Shown here: piece by piece, positions 44,622-53,400 of the stretch | Layout of the letters: each line of letters opens with the position of its first letter | Numbering within the stretch: position 1 is the first letter of the stretch | Notes under the pieces: generated by a model | The model's database searches: none | What the model was told of the DNA's origin: nothing | Seen by the model: the letters and a program-made list of their open reading frames with translations, nothing else | Source: Ruegeria sp. HKCCA6707 | GTDB lineage: Bacteria; Pseudomonadota; Alphaproteobacteria; Rhodobacterales; Rhodobacteraceae | Assembly (NCBI RefSeq): GCF_013033515.1 | Contig: NZ_WQEG01000006.1 | Span: forward strand, 1-64,000 | DNA: 64,000 bases | Direction of reading: 5' to 3' | Position numbers and translations under genes: made by a program

Positions 44622-45478
44622 GCGCGTATAATTTCGCCTATCTGGATGAACAAACCAAACGGATGATCCGCCGCGCCATTCTGAAAGGGCTGGCGGTGCC
44701 GGGCTATCAGGTGCCCTTTGCCAGCCGCGAGATGCCGATGCCCTATGGCTGGGGCACGGGCGGGGTGCAGGTTTCAGCCGCGACGCTCACACCCGAGGAT
44801 CGGTTGAAGGTGATCGATCAGGGTGCGGATGACACCACCAATGCGGTCTCGATCCGCAAGTTCTTTGAAAACACCGCCGGGGTGGAAACCACCGAGGACA
44901 CCTCGCAGGCGACGATCATCCAGACCCGCCACCGCATCCCTGAGGCCAAGCTGACCGAGGATCAGATCCTTGTCTATCAGGTGCCGATCCCCGAACCGCT
45001 GCGGTTCTTAGAGCCGCGCGAGACGGAAACGCGCAAGATGCACAGTCTGGAAGAATACGGGCTGATGCATGTGAAGCTTTACGAAGACATCAGCCAGCAT
45101 GGGGCGATTTCGACCTCATATGCCTATCCGGTCCGCGTATCGGGGCGCTATGTGATGGACCCGTCTCCGATCCCCAAGTTTGACAACCCAAAGCTTGAGA
45201 TGGACGCGATCCAGCTGTTTGGGGCCGGGCGCGAACAGCGGATCTATGCAGTGCCGCCGCATACCAAAGTGGTCAGCCTCGATTTCGAAGACTACCCGTT
45301 CGAAGCCACAAAGGCGGACCATTGCTGCGATCTGTGTGGGGCCGAAGACAGTTATCTGGACGAGGTGATCATGGATGACGCGGGCAATCGGATGTTTGTC
45401 TGCTCTGACACTGATTACTGCCGGTCGCGTCGTGAAGCAGGGCATATTGGGCCGATGGGTGCGGAGGACGCAGCATGA
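44618..45478 (+). CDS. phnJ: C-P lyase radical SAM enzyme PhnJ
   Basis: A 286-residue enzyme that breaks the carbon-phosphorus bond with an SAM radical. The 4Fe-4S ligands and thiyl Cys are visible: Cys237 and Cys240 (CDLC), Cys262 and Cys268 (VCSDTDYC), matching the E. coli set. An extra Cys236 adjoins the first. The N-terminal ILKGLAVPGYQVPFASREMP is typical. It overlaps both neighbours by 4 nt. Confidence 0.96.
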   Translation: MSAYNFAYLDEQTKRMIRRAILKGLAVPGYQVPFASREMPMPYGWGTGGVQVSAATLTPEDRLKVIDQGADDTTNAVSIRKFFENTAGVETTEDTSQATIIQTRHRIPEAKLTEDQILVYQVPIPEPLRFLEPRETETRKMHSLEEYGLMHVKLYEDISQHGAISTSYAYPVRVSGRYVMDPSPIPKFDNPKLEMDAIQLFGAGREQRIYAVPPHTKVVSLDFEDYPFEATKADHCCDLCGAEDSYLDEVIMDDAGNRMFVCSDTDYCRSRREAGHIGPMGAEDAA

Positions 45479-46245
45479 CACCGTTGTTGCAAGTCAAAGG
45501 GATCAAGAAGCATTACGGCATGCGCATCGGTTGCGCCGATGTGAGCTTTGACCTTTACCCCGGCGAGGTGATGGGCATCGTGGGTGAAAGCGGGTCGGGC
45601 AAGTCCACCCTGTTGAACTGTCTGGCCGGTCATCTGCCCCCAGATGCGGGGCAGGTGATCTTTGACACGCGGGTCGACGGTCCGGCGGATACGGTCACCA
45701 TGTCCGAACCTGAACGCCGCATGCTGGGGCGCACCGATTGGGCCTTTGTGCATCAGCATGCGCGCGACGGGTTGCGCATGTCGGTCAGCGCAGGCGGCAA
45801 TATCGGGGAACGTCTGATGGCCGTGGGTGACCGCCATTATGGCCAGATCCGCGATCGGGCCATTGACTGGCTGGGCCGGGTCGAAATTGATGAAAGCCGC
45901 GTCGATGACCGCCCGACCGCTTTTTCCGGTGGGATGCAGCAGCGCTTGCAGATTGCCCGCAATCTGGTCACTGGTCCTCGGCTGGTGTTCATGGATGAAC
46001 CCACGGGCGGGCTGGATGTTTCGGTTCAGGCGCGGCTGCTGGACCTGCTGCGCGGGCTGGTCCGCGAAATGGGGCTGAGCGCCATCATCGTCACCCATGA
46101 CCTGGCTGTGGTGCGCCTGCTGGCAGACCGTTTGATGGTGATGAAAGACGGACATGTGGTCGAGGGCGGGTTGACCGATCAGGTGCTGGACGATCCGCAG
46201 CATGCCTATACGCAACTGCTTGTGTCCAGCGTGTTGCAGGTTTGA
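45475..46245 (+). CDS. phnK: C-P lyase ABC-type ATPase PhnK
   Basis: A 256-residue ABC ATPase that binds the PhnGHIJ core. It has Walker A GESGSGKST, signature FSGGMQQRLQIARNL, Walker B LVFMDEPTGGLD and HDLAVVR. It overlaps phnJ by 4 nt and lies 22 bp before phnL. Confidence 0.94.
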   Translation: MTPLLQVKGIKKHYGMRIGCADVSFDLYPGEVMGIVGESGSGKSTLLNCLAGHLPPDAGQVIFDTRVDGPADTVTMSEPERRMLGRTDWAFVHQHARDGLRMSVSAGGNIGERLMAVGDRHYGQIRDRAIDWLGRVEIDESRVDDRPTAFSGGMQQRLQIARNLVTGPRLVFMDEPTGGLDVSVQARLLDLLRGLVREMGLSAIIVTHDLAVVRLLADRLMVMKDGHVVEGGLTDQVLDDPQHAYTQLLVSSVLQV

Positions 46246-46267
46246 GTATTTGAAAAAAGATGAAGCC

Positions 46268-46951
46268 ATGATTGAACTGAGCGATGTCAGCAAGAGCTTT
46301 ACCCTGCACAATCAGGGGGGTGCGGTGCTTCCGGTGATGGAGGGCGCGGCACTGAAAGTTGCGCCCGGTGAATGCGTTGCCCTGACCGGCGCGTCGGGGG
46401 CTGGTAAATCCACGCTGATGCGGGTGATCTATGGCAACTATCTGGCGGCTTCGGGCCGGGTTCTGGTCGGCGGGTTGGATGTGGCGCAGGCCGAGCCCCG
46501 CCAAATCCTGGCTTTGCGGCGCGAGACCTTGGGATATGTCAGCCAGTTCCTGCGCGTGGTGCCCCGGGTGCCGACCTTGGATGTGGTGGCAGAGCCTTTG
46601 CTGGCCTTGGGCCGGGACAGGGCCGCATCGCTGGACAAAGCGGGCGCCTTGTTGCGGCGGCTGAACATCCCCGAACGTCTTTGGGGGCTCAGCCCTACGA
46701 CCTTTTCTGGCGGTGAACAGCAACGGGTCAATATCGCGCGCGGCTTTGCGTATGATTACCCGGCGCTGTTGCTGGATGAACCGACCGCCTCGCTGGATGT
46801 GCAAAACCGCGAGACGGTATTGGCGCTGATCGAAGAGGCCAAGGCGCGCGGTGCGGCGATCATTGGCATTTTCCACGATACGGGCGCACGCAATCAGGTC
46901 TGTGATCGTGAGATCGACGTTTCGGGCTTCACTCCGGGTCAGGCGGCGTGA
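46268..46951 (+). CDS. phnL: C-P lyase ABC-type ATPase PhnL
   Basis: A 227-residue ABC ATPase. Walker A is GASGAGKST, the signature FSGGEQQRVNIARG and Walker B LLLDEPTASLD. It is required with PhnGHI for the first reaction. The start at MIELSDVSK avoids an overlap with phnK. It overlaps phnN by 4 nt. Confidence 0.93.
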   Translation: MIELSDVSKSFTLHNQGGAVLPVMEGAALKVAPGECVALTGASGAGKSTLMRVIYGNYLAASGRVLVGGLDVAQAEPRQILALRRETLGYVSQFLRVVPRVPTLDVVAEPLLALGRDRAASLDKAGALLRRLNIPERLWGLSPTTFSGGEQQRVNIARGFAYDYPALLLDEPTASLDVQNRETVLALIEEAKARGAAIIGIFHDTGARNQVCDREIDVSGFTPGQAA

Positions 46952-47496
46952 CACTGGCGCCTGTCATAGCGGTGGTAGGCCCCTCGGGTGTGGGCAAAGA
47001 TACGGTGATGGACGGGATGGTTGCCCAATCTCCCGGGATCCACCGCCTGCGCCGGGTGATCACCCGCCCCGAAGGCGAAGACGGTGAAGATTTTGATCGG
47101 GTTTCGGACGCGCAGTTTCAGCGCATGGTCGATGACGGTGCCTTTGCCTTGCATTGGTCCGCCCACGGGCTGCGCTATGGCGTCCCCGCTACGATCGATG
47201 ACAACCGTCGCAGGGCGGAAGCGGTGCTGGTGAACCTGTCTCGTTCGGTTCTGTTGCAGGCGCAAGAGGTGTTCACCGACCTGATCGTGATCTATCTGAC
47301 CGCGAAACCCGAGGTTCTGGCCCAACGCCTGTCCGCCCGCGGGCGCGAGACGGTGGTGGAACAGACCAGGCGTTTGGGACGTGCGAAACTACCGCTGCCC
47401 GAGGGGCTGAACCGGGTGATCGAGATCGACAATTCCGGCCCGTTGCAAGACACTCTGGCCACGATCCGGATGCGGCTTCAGGCTGAAAGGGCATAG
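46948..47496 (+). CDS. phnN: ribose 1,5-bisphosphate phosphokinase PhnN
   Basis: A 182-residue kinase begun at GTG, with a guanylate-kinase-like P-loop VVGPSGVGKDTVMDG. It phosphorylates ribose 1,5-bisphosphate to PRPP, returning the ribose of the C-P lyase cycle to metabolism. Its last 19 nt overlap the convergent DUF1045 gene. Confidence 0.92.
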   Translation: MTLAPVIAVVGPSGVGKDTVMDGMVAQSPGIHRLRRVITRPEGEDGEDFDRVSDAQFQRMVDDGAFALHWSAHGLRYGVPATIDDNRRRAEAVLVNLSRSVLLQAQEVFTDLIVIYLTAKPEVLAQRLSARGRETVVEQTRRLGRAKLPLPEGLNRVIEIDNSGPLQDTLATIRMRLQAERA

Positions 47497-48161
47497 CGTT
47501 GGATCAGGTGAAATCGTCCATCTTCAGCCTCACCCATCAGCGCCAGATCCTGGATCGTGAATGGCGTGGGCAGCAAAGGTACAAGCTGCTGCCCCAGCGC
47601 CGTTTCAACGCCTGTCAGAGTGGATTTGTCCAGCCTGCCGGTCAGCGTGATGTGAAATCGGAACTGGTCCAGCACGTAAGGATAACCCCATTGGAGCAGG
47701 TTGCTCTCTTGCGCCGGGGACAGGCCCGCAGCACGGCGGCGGGCCAGTTCGGCCTCGGCAGCTGGGGCGCGAAACGCGTCCAGATCCTGTACGCAGGCCG
47801 CCGCCAGATTGTTCAGCGCTTGGGTGTCGCCCAAAGGGCGCAGAGCCAGAAACCGACCCAGACGCGCAATTTCCAACCCGTCCAGCACCACCGTCTTTTG
47901 GCGCGCGGCAAATTGCGCGCAGGCGGCTTGCAGAGCCTCGAAACTCTGTCCCTCAGCCAGGCGAAACGGGGGCTTCATCGTCCCGTGCAGCCCGTATTTG
48001 CGCGGTGTGTCCGTCACCGAGCGTACATCCACATCCGGGACTACGGGATGCGGCGTTTCGGCCCCGGTTTCCATGTCCCAACCCAGCCAACGGATTGCGA
48101 AAGCCGTCCACTCTGCCCCTGCTGGCGGAGCGTAATAAAGCGCGTATCGCGTGAATGTCAC
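47478..48161 (-). CDS. DUF1045 phosphonate-locus protein, 2H-phosphoesterase-like
   Basis: A 227-residue protein of the family tied to C-P lyase operons. It has the two HxT motifs of the 2H phosphoesterase superfamily: His59-Gly-Thr61 (GLHGTMKPPF) and His170-Ile-Thr172 (FRFHITLTGRL). It is divergent from phnM across 53 bp and convergent with phnN. No phnP is seen in this window, so this protein may hydrolyse the cyclic ribose phosphate made by PhnJ. That function is inference. Confidence 0.82.
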   Translation of the reverse strand: MTFTRYALYYAPPAGAEWTAFAIRWLGWDMETGAETPHPVVPDVDVRSVTDTPRKYGLHGTMKPPFRLAEGQSFEALQAACAQFAARQKTVVLDGLEIARLGRFLALRPLGDTQALNNLAAACVQDLDAFRAPAAEAELARRRAAGLSPAQESNLLQWGYPYVLDQFRFHITLTGRLDKSTLTGVETALGQQLVPLLPTPFTIQDLALMGEAEDGRFHLIQRYALSA

Positions 48162-48214
48162 ATTGGCCTCCTACTGCTTGGCCGTTCCTATAGCTCAAAC
48201 CATATGAAGTTCAG

Positions 48215-49357
48215 ATGACAGAAGAATTGATCCTTGCCAATGCAACGCTCATCCTGCCCGATGAGATGGTGACCGGCAGCCTTCGTATTTCGGGCGAGAC
48301 CATTGCAGAAGTGGACACAGGCGCTGCGGTGCCGTCCGGTGCGGTGGATTGCGAGGGCGATTTCCTATGCCCCGGTCTGGTTGAGCTGCACACGGACAAT
48401 CTGGAGCGTCATATTCAACCGCGCCCGGGCGTCGATTGGCCTCATGCTTCGGCCATCATTGCTCATGACGCTGAACTGGCCAGCACCGGTATCACCACCG
48501 TGTTTGATGCAATGCGCGTAGGTTCCATTCCCTCTGGCGCGAGAAAATACCTGAAATACGCGCGCGGTCTGTCGCAAGAGCTTTGGCAATTGCGCAAGCA
48601 GGATGCGCTGAAGATCAGCCATTTCCTTCATCTTCGAGCCGAGGTTTGTTCGGAAACACTGATCGAAGAGTTGGAAGAGTTCGACCAGGACGACCGGGTC
48701 GGGCTTGTCTCCATCATGGATCATACGCCGGGGCAGCGGCAATTTCGGGATTTGACCAAGCTCGAGGCCTATATGAAGGGCAAATATGCGATGGATGACG
48801 ACACCTTCATGCAGCATGTTGCCCAGTTGAGAACCTTGCGCGACCGGCATGGTGATGCGCATGAGGTCGAAACCGTCAAAGCCGCTCGGCGCTTTGGCGC
48901 TGTTCTGGCGAGCCATGATGACACGACTGAAGATCAGGTGCGCGTGTCGGCAGGCCACGGCATTCGTCTGGCCGAATTTCCCACCACGGTCGAGGCCGCT
49001 AAGGCCTGCCATACCCATGGGATCAAGGTGATGATGGGCGCCCCAAATGTGATCCGCGGCGGGTCACATTCGGGCAATGTCTCGGCCCGCGAATTGGCCG
49101 AGTTGGATCATCTGGATATCATGTCCTCCGACTACGTGCCCTCTGCGCTGCTGCTCTCGGCTGTTATGCTCGGACAGCTTTGGGGCGACATGCCGCGCGG
49201 GATCCGAACCGTAACCCAAACGCCTGCGCAAGCTGTGGGTCTCGAGGATCGCGGAGCTTTGCAGGCCGGAGCACGCGCCGATCTGTTGCGCTTCCGTCTG
49301 CGGTCGGATGTGCCAGCGCTCAGCGCGGTTTGGGCACGCGGCCAGCGCGTCGCCTGA
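48215..49357 (+). CDS. phnM: alpha-D-ribose 1-methylphosphonate 5-triphosphate diphosphatase PhnM
   Basis: A 380-residue amidohydrolase-fold enzyme that removes pyrophosphate from the triphosphate intermediate. Metal ligands sit in CPGLVELHTDNLERH, IMDHTPGQRQF, LASHDDTTEDQV and GAPNVIRGGSHSGNVSA. It ends 1 nt before the convergent methyltransferase gene's last base, so no spacer separates the two operons. Confidence 0.94.
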   Translation: MTEELILANATLILPDEMVTGSLRISGETIAEVDTGAAVPSGAVDCEGDFLCPGLVELHTDNLERHIQPRPGVDWPHASAIIAHDAELASTGITTVFDAMRVGSIPSGARKYLKYARGLSQELWQLRKQDALKISHFLHLRAEVCSETLIEELEEFDQDDRVGLVSIMDHTPGQRQFRDLTKLEAYMKGKYAMDDDTFMQHVAQLRTLRDRHGDAHEVETVKAARRFGAVLASHDDTTEDQVRVSAGHGIRLAEFPTTVEAAKACHTHGIKVMMGAPNVIRGGSHSGNVSARELAELDHLDIMSSDYVPSALLLSAVMLGQLWGDMPRGIRTVTQTPAQAVGLEDRGALQAGARADLLRFRLRSDVPALSAVWARGQRVA

Positions 49358-49834
49358 TCAGGTGCGATAGAACAGATAGCGGTCCGGCGCGATTGTGTCC
49401 GGGCCTTTGATCTGTTCGAACCCCACCAGCGGCTGACCCGAAATCAACAATCCGCCGGGTTTCATGATCGCCGCGATCATAGGGCTCAGCCGGGCTGCTT
49501 CGGCCACATCTTCCGATTTGATGCCGCGACCAAAATCGTAATGGGCCATGACAAAGCTTTGGCCGGTCTCGGCCAGCTTTTGCAGCACCGGTTCTGCTTC
49601 ACCTTGCAGGAAATCCTCGGCGGGTGGGGTGCTGTCGGGGTGACATTGCAACACCCGGTCCATCACCCAGATACGCCGCTCGGGCAGGATCTCGCGCAGG
49701 TGATGATAGGTGCGGCCATTGCCCAGCCCCATGTCCAGAACATCTCCGTCCAGGTCACGGATCTGTTCAGCAGCCCAGTTCAGACCATCACGCTGGGCGG
49801 TCAGTCGGCGCAGCATGGAATCGAGTCGGCTCAT
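49358..49834 (-). CDS. class I SAM-dependent methyltransferase (small)
   Basis: A 158-residue protein, short for the class. Motif I DVLDMGLGNGRTYHHL (residues 31-46) binds SAM; motif II is WVMDR and motif IV FVMAHYDFG. It is the last gene of the seven-gene glycan operon and overlaps the deacetylase gene by 4 nt. The acceptor is unknown; context suggests a sugar or lipid head group. Confidence 0.75.
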   Translation of the reverse strand: MSRLDSMLRRLTAQRDGLNWAAEQIRDLDGDVLDMGLGNGRTYHHLREILPERRIWVMDRVLQCHPDSTPPAEDFLQGEAEPVLQKLAETGQSFVMAHYDFGRGIKSEDVAEAARLSPMIAAIMKPGGLLISGQPLVGFEQIKGPDTIAPDRYLFYRT

Positions 49835-50607
49835 GCGGGGTCTCCTTGAATTTCGGATGTGTCATGTGCGGTCCAGAGATGGCAGGGCCCCTCCAGAAGC
49901 TGCGCAATCAGGTCACGGGTGAAGGCCCAGATATCGGGGTCATGGACCAGATGATGGGTCAGGACACCAAAGGGTTCGTCGTTGTCACTGTGCCCCTCGC
50001 GGCGGTCTTTAAGCAGGCCAACGGTTTGCTCAATCAACGCATCGGGATCCTTCAGGCTGCGCGTGCCACGCCAGTCAATCGGGTCCAGATGGGTGTTGAC
50101 CTGGGCAAGCCCGTCGGCCGGATAGGCACTTTTGCGCGGAGTCGCAGTGGACAGAAACCGGTAACCCAGCTTGGGTAGTTCGGCGATCACCTCACCGGTA
50201 ATTCGGTTCCAGGGTGGCACAAACATCGGCACGAGGCTCTCACCAAACAGGTCCTGCAACCGGTTCAACCCGGCCTCGGCCTCGGTGCTAAGTGTCTCAA
50301 GTGGGCGATGCAGGCGAAACTCGGCCTTTTTCTCGTCGGCTGGTGCGTGATTGGTATGCGCCCACCCATGGACTACGGGGGTCAGCTGAGGATTAACTCT
50401 CAGAAAATCCGCCAAGTCAGTTTGGGCCGTCTGGGGGATAACCGCCAGATGAACCGGCAGGCCAAGCGTGTTCGACAACTCGGTAAGCTGTTCCAGTTGC
50501 GGGGTGACGGTGACAGCATCATCATCGCGCCACCAAAGCGGCAATGTCAGCCCAGCTTGCCGCCACAGCGCCAGTTCCGCGCGCAAAGGGGTCCAGTCGG
50601 GTTTCAT
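49831..50607 (-). CDS. polysaccharide deacetylase-like protein
   Basis: A 258-residue NodB-like (CE4) fold protein. The N-terminal WWRDDDAV (Asp28-30) and VVHGWAHTNH (His80, His84) give the metal-binding Asp-His-His set. FVPPWNRI supplies the fold's third motif. No signal peptide is evident, so it acts in the cytosol, unlike secreted CE4 enzymes. It overlaps both neighbours by 4 nt. It may deacetylate a nucleotide-linked or lipid-linked N-acetyl sugar. Confidence 0.78.
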   Translation of the reverse strand: MKPDWTPLRAELALWRQAGLTLPLWWRDDDAVTVTPQLEQLTELSNTLGLPVHLAVIPQTAQTDLADFLRVNPQLTPVVHGWAHTNHAPADEKKAEFRLHRPLETLSTEAEAGLNRLQDLFGESLVPMFVPPWNRITGEVIAELPKLGYRFLSTATPRKSAYPADGLAQVNTHLDPIDWRGTRSLKDPDALIEQTVGLLKDRREGHSDNDEPFGVLTHHLVHDPDIWAFTRDLIAQLLEGPCHLWTAHDTSEIQGDPA

Positions 50608-51746
50608 CGTCGTGCCTCCACCAGGGTGGTGGCAATCTCGACCGTGCGCCGGGCCCCGTCAAACCCCTGCGCGGTGACGGGTCTTGAACCTTGCGTGATC
50701 ACCCGGTCCAAAGCTGCGGCCAGCGTGTCACCGTTCAGCTGGGCGCTGGGAATGACCTCGAAGGCGTCAAGTCGGGAAAGGTTCTGCGCGCGCAAGCTTT
50801 GTTCAACCTCGTTGCCTGCATCAAAGGGAACAACAACAGCCGGACAACCGCTTTGGAGCAGATCCATCGCAGTGTTATAGCCGCACATGCTGACCGAAGC
50901 GGCTGCGTGGTTCAGCATGTGTCGGAAATCCGGGCGCAGAGGCTCGACGACAACAGGCGCACCCTCTGCCAAACCCGACAGTTCGGCGCGCCGTTCCGCG
51001 CCGTCCGCGCCACCGACCAACAGGCGCCAGCGCCTGTTGGTCATCTTCCGGGCAGCCTCGATGGCTGCGTGGAAGGTCGGCCGCCCCACCGCGCCGCCGC
51101 CTGCGCTGACTACGATTTCGCCTGCGCCGACCCGGTCGGGGTGCAGCCCAGCAGGGGCCGGGGCAACAAAGCCGGTATAGTGCAGCTTGCGTGCCAATTC
51201 CGGTGACACTGGCCAGCTGCTTTGCAAAGGGATGACCTCAGGATCCGAATGCACCAACACACCGTCATAGAACCGGGTGAGTACTGTATTTGCCTGTTCA
51301 ACCTTCGCAGGTTTTGAAGGCGGGGCCAATATATCCCGGATCGAACTCAGGACGACCGGGCGTCGCGTCAACCCTTCCGCGGTAGACAACAGCGCCAAAA
51401 ACTCATCCGCAAGAACGCGGCGACCAAAAGGATAAAGCTCGGTGATCAGCAGATCGGGGGCAAAGCTGTGCAAGGCCTGAACAAGAGCAGTTTGGCGTGC
51501 GGTCAAATAGGTCTTGTCAACCTCACTGCCGCTTTGATCCAGTAGACGCGTGAAATTCACACCGTCCGATTGCAACGGTGGCAGGTTGAGTATGCTCAAC
51601 CCGTTGGTATCGAACTGAGGCGCCGGCATCCCGCCTGAAATCACAAAAACCTCGTGTCCTGCTTCAGAAAAGGAACGACCCAAGGTCAAGGCACGGCTCA
51701 GATGTCCGGTGCCAAGCAAATGAGTCACCACGATCATCACCTTCAT
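50604..51746 (-). CDS. MurG-like GT-B glycosyltransferase
   Basis: A 380-residue GT-B enzyme (GT28/MGT-like). The N-terminal THLLGTGHLSRALTL is the acceptor Gly-rich loop with His; the donor half has VVSAGGGAVGR and SMCGYNTAMDLLQSGCPAVVVPFD. The layout is shared with the product at 54644, so the two are paralogues. It overlaps both neighbours by 4 nt. The donor sugar is unknown. Confidence 0.8.
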   Translation of the reverse strand: MKVMIVVTHLLGTGHLSRALTLGRSFSEAGHEVFVISGGMPAPQFDTNGLSILNLPPLQSDGVNFTRLLDQSGSEVDKTYLTARQTALVQALHSFAPDLLITELYPFGRRVLADEFLALLSTAEGLTRRPVVLSSIRDILAPPSKPAKVEQANTVLTRFYDGVLVHSDPEVIPLQSSWPVSPELARKLHYTGFVAPAPAGLHPDRVGAGEIVVSAGGGAVGRPTFHAAIEAARKMTNRRWRLLVGGADGAERRAELSGLAEGAPVVVEPLRPDFRHMLNHAAASVSMCGYNTAMDLLQSGCPAVVVPFDAGNEVEQSLRAQNLSRLDAFEVIPSAQLNGDTLAAALDRVITQGSRPVTAQGFDGARRTVEIATTLVEARR

Positions 51747-52327
51747 GACGTGGTCTCTTTTGGTAGCAGGCGAACCGGCTCGGACTCAGGTTCCATAGTG
51801 GCCAGATCGACGATGAACAGCCTGTTGCGTTTGATTTTGAACGGGGCAGGGCGGTCAAAGTTCCAACCCCAGGCCTTGGCCAGAATGACCCGCATGATCC
51901 CGATATGGCATACTGCCACGGCATCCTCCTCAAGTCCGCTCAGCCAGGGCTGAAGTCGCGCCCAGAGCTCGGCGGGGCTTTCCCCGTTCTCCGGGCGATA
52001 ATCCCAGCCCCATTCTTCAATATGGCGATAGCCGCTTTCGGGATCGGCGATCAGGTCCGCGCCGCGCTGGCCCTCCCAATCGCCCCAATTCATCTCGGTC
52101 AGCGCGTCATACTGCCGAGGATCCCGTCCCGAGATCAGCTTTGCCGTCTCGACTGCCCGTGCCAATGGGCTGGACCAAAGCTGCGCGCTGTCCCAAGGAG
52201 GTGGCAGAGCATAGCCAGACAGTTCCGCCCGTGCGTCCTCGTCCAGCGGGATGTCGCTTCGGCCCTGAATACGACCGGCCCGATTCCAGGCAGTGTGCCC
52301 GTGGCGTATCAGGGCCAGCCGCGTCAT
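51743..52327 (-). CDS. histidine phosphatase family protein
   Basis: A 194-residue phosphoglycerate-mutase-like phosphatase. The catalytic motif LIRHGHTAWN has Arg8 and His9; the second His lies in VAVCHIGIMR. In the middle of a glycan operon it may remove phosphate from a sugar phosphate or lipid-linked intermediate. It overlaps both neighbours by 4 nt. Confidence 0.82.
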   Translation of the reverse strand: MTRLALIRHGHTAWNRAGRIQGRSDIPLDEDARAELSGYALPPPWDSAQLWSSPLARAVETAKLISGRDPRQYDALTEMNWGDWEGQRGADLIADPESGYRHIEEWGWDYRPENGESPAELWARLQPWLSGLEEDAVAVCHIGIMRVILAKAWGWNFDRPAPFKIKRNRLFIVDLATMEPESEPVRLLPKETTS

Positions 52328-53400
52328 GCGCGTGCCTCAAGCATCGGGCGCAGAACCGACCAGATCGCTTGCGATGCGGCGGGCATCAGATGGCGGGTTT
52401 CGACATAGTTGCGCACCCGCGCACCTTCGCTACGGCGCAAGTCGGGCGCGTCCAACAGGGCCTGCATTCGGTGCGCCAGACCTTCGGGCCCGTCCTCAGG
52501 CCGTGGATAATTGGCTGGGGCCAGTACGTCACGCACTCCGGGTCGATCCTGTGCGACGACGGGCAAACCTGCGGCCTGCGCTTCCAGATAGACCATACCA
52601 TAGGCTTCGTTCACGCCCGGCCACACAAATAGTGACGCAGACCCATAAGCGTTTTGCAGCGCATCGCGCTCCAACTGGCCTAGGAACCGGACCCTTGCGC
52701 CATGGGGTGCCATCAACCGCTCGACCTCGGCGCGCGCGGCGCCATCGCCTGCAATCTCAAGCGACCAGTCGCCGCGCAGATGGCGTAACGCATCCGCAAG
52801 GATGCGGTATGAGGCCAGTTTGTCCCCGTGGCGCATCATGCCGACACTCAGCATCGGCCCGGTAAGGTCAGAGGCCCGGGGCAAGTGTTGGCTGGGTATA
52901 AAAGGTGGAAGTTCGGCCAGGACCTGTGCCTCCCGCTTGTCCCGAGACAACGCAATCAGATCATTGGCCGTGTGATAAAAAATCACATCCGCTGCGTCGC
53001 AGGCGTAGTGGGCGGCGCGGGCAAAACGATCCCAACCCCCGTTCAGTCGCGACTGCGCCCTTGTGCTTTCCATCTGCACATAAGGAATACCGCGCGCCGC
53101 GCATACCTTTGGACCCAGCAGGTCAGGGGCTTTGTAATAGTTGTGATAGGTGACCCAGAGATCGGTTTCCGGGTTCAAATCGTGGATCAGCCTGTCCACC
53201 TCAAGCTCGGCCTTTCCAAACAAATCATACTGCAGACCGGCATCTCCGGATTTGTCGAAAACCCGCAGATCCGAGACAAGATCAACTTTATCCCCATACG
53301 CCCCGATGGCCGACATGAGGTTGCGCGCCATTTCCCGGTCACCCGACGGCTTTGCGCTGTGGGGTGGCTTCATCGGAGCATAGAACGCCACGCGTGCCAT
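52324..53400 (-). CDS. family 4 glycosyltransferase
   Basis: A 358-residue GT-B enzyme. Acceptor-side block VAFYAPMKPPHSAKPSGDR is followed by donor-side MLSVGMMRHGDKLASYRIL and E-x7-E VNEAYGMVYLEAQAAGLPVV. I set the start at 53400, where TAATG couples its ATG to the preceding stop; an upstream ATG is less likely. It is followed by the phosphatase with a 4-nt overlap. Confidence 0.82.
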   Translation of the reverse strand: MARVAFYAPMKPPHSAKPSGDREMARNLMSAIGAYGDKVDLVSDLRVFDKSGDAGLQYDLFGKAELEVDRLIHDLNPETDLWVTYHNYYKAPDLLGPKVCAARGIPYVQMESTRAQSRLNGGWDRFARAAHYACDAADVIFYHTANDLIALSRDKREAQVLAELPPFIPSQHLPRASDLTGPMLSVGMMRHGDKLASYRILADALRHLRGDWSLEIAGDGAARAEVERLMAPHGARVRFLGQLERDALQNAYGSASLFVWPGVNEAYGMVYLEAQAAGLPVVAQDRPGVRDVLAPANYPRPEDGPEGLAHRMQALLDAPDLRRSEGARVRNYVETRHLMPAASQAIWSVLRPMLEARA

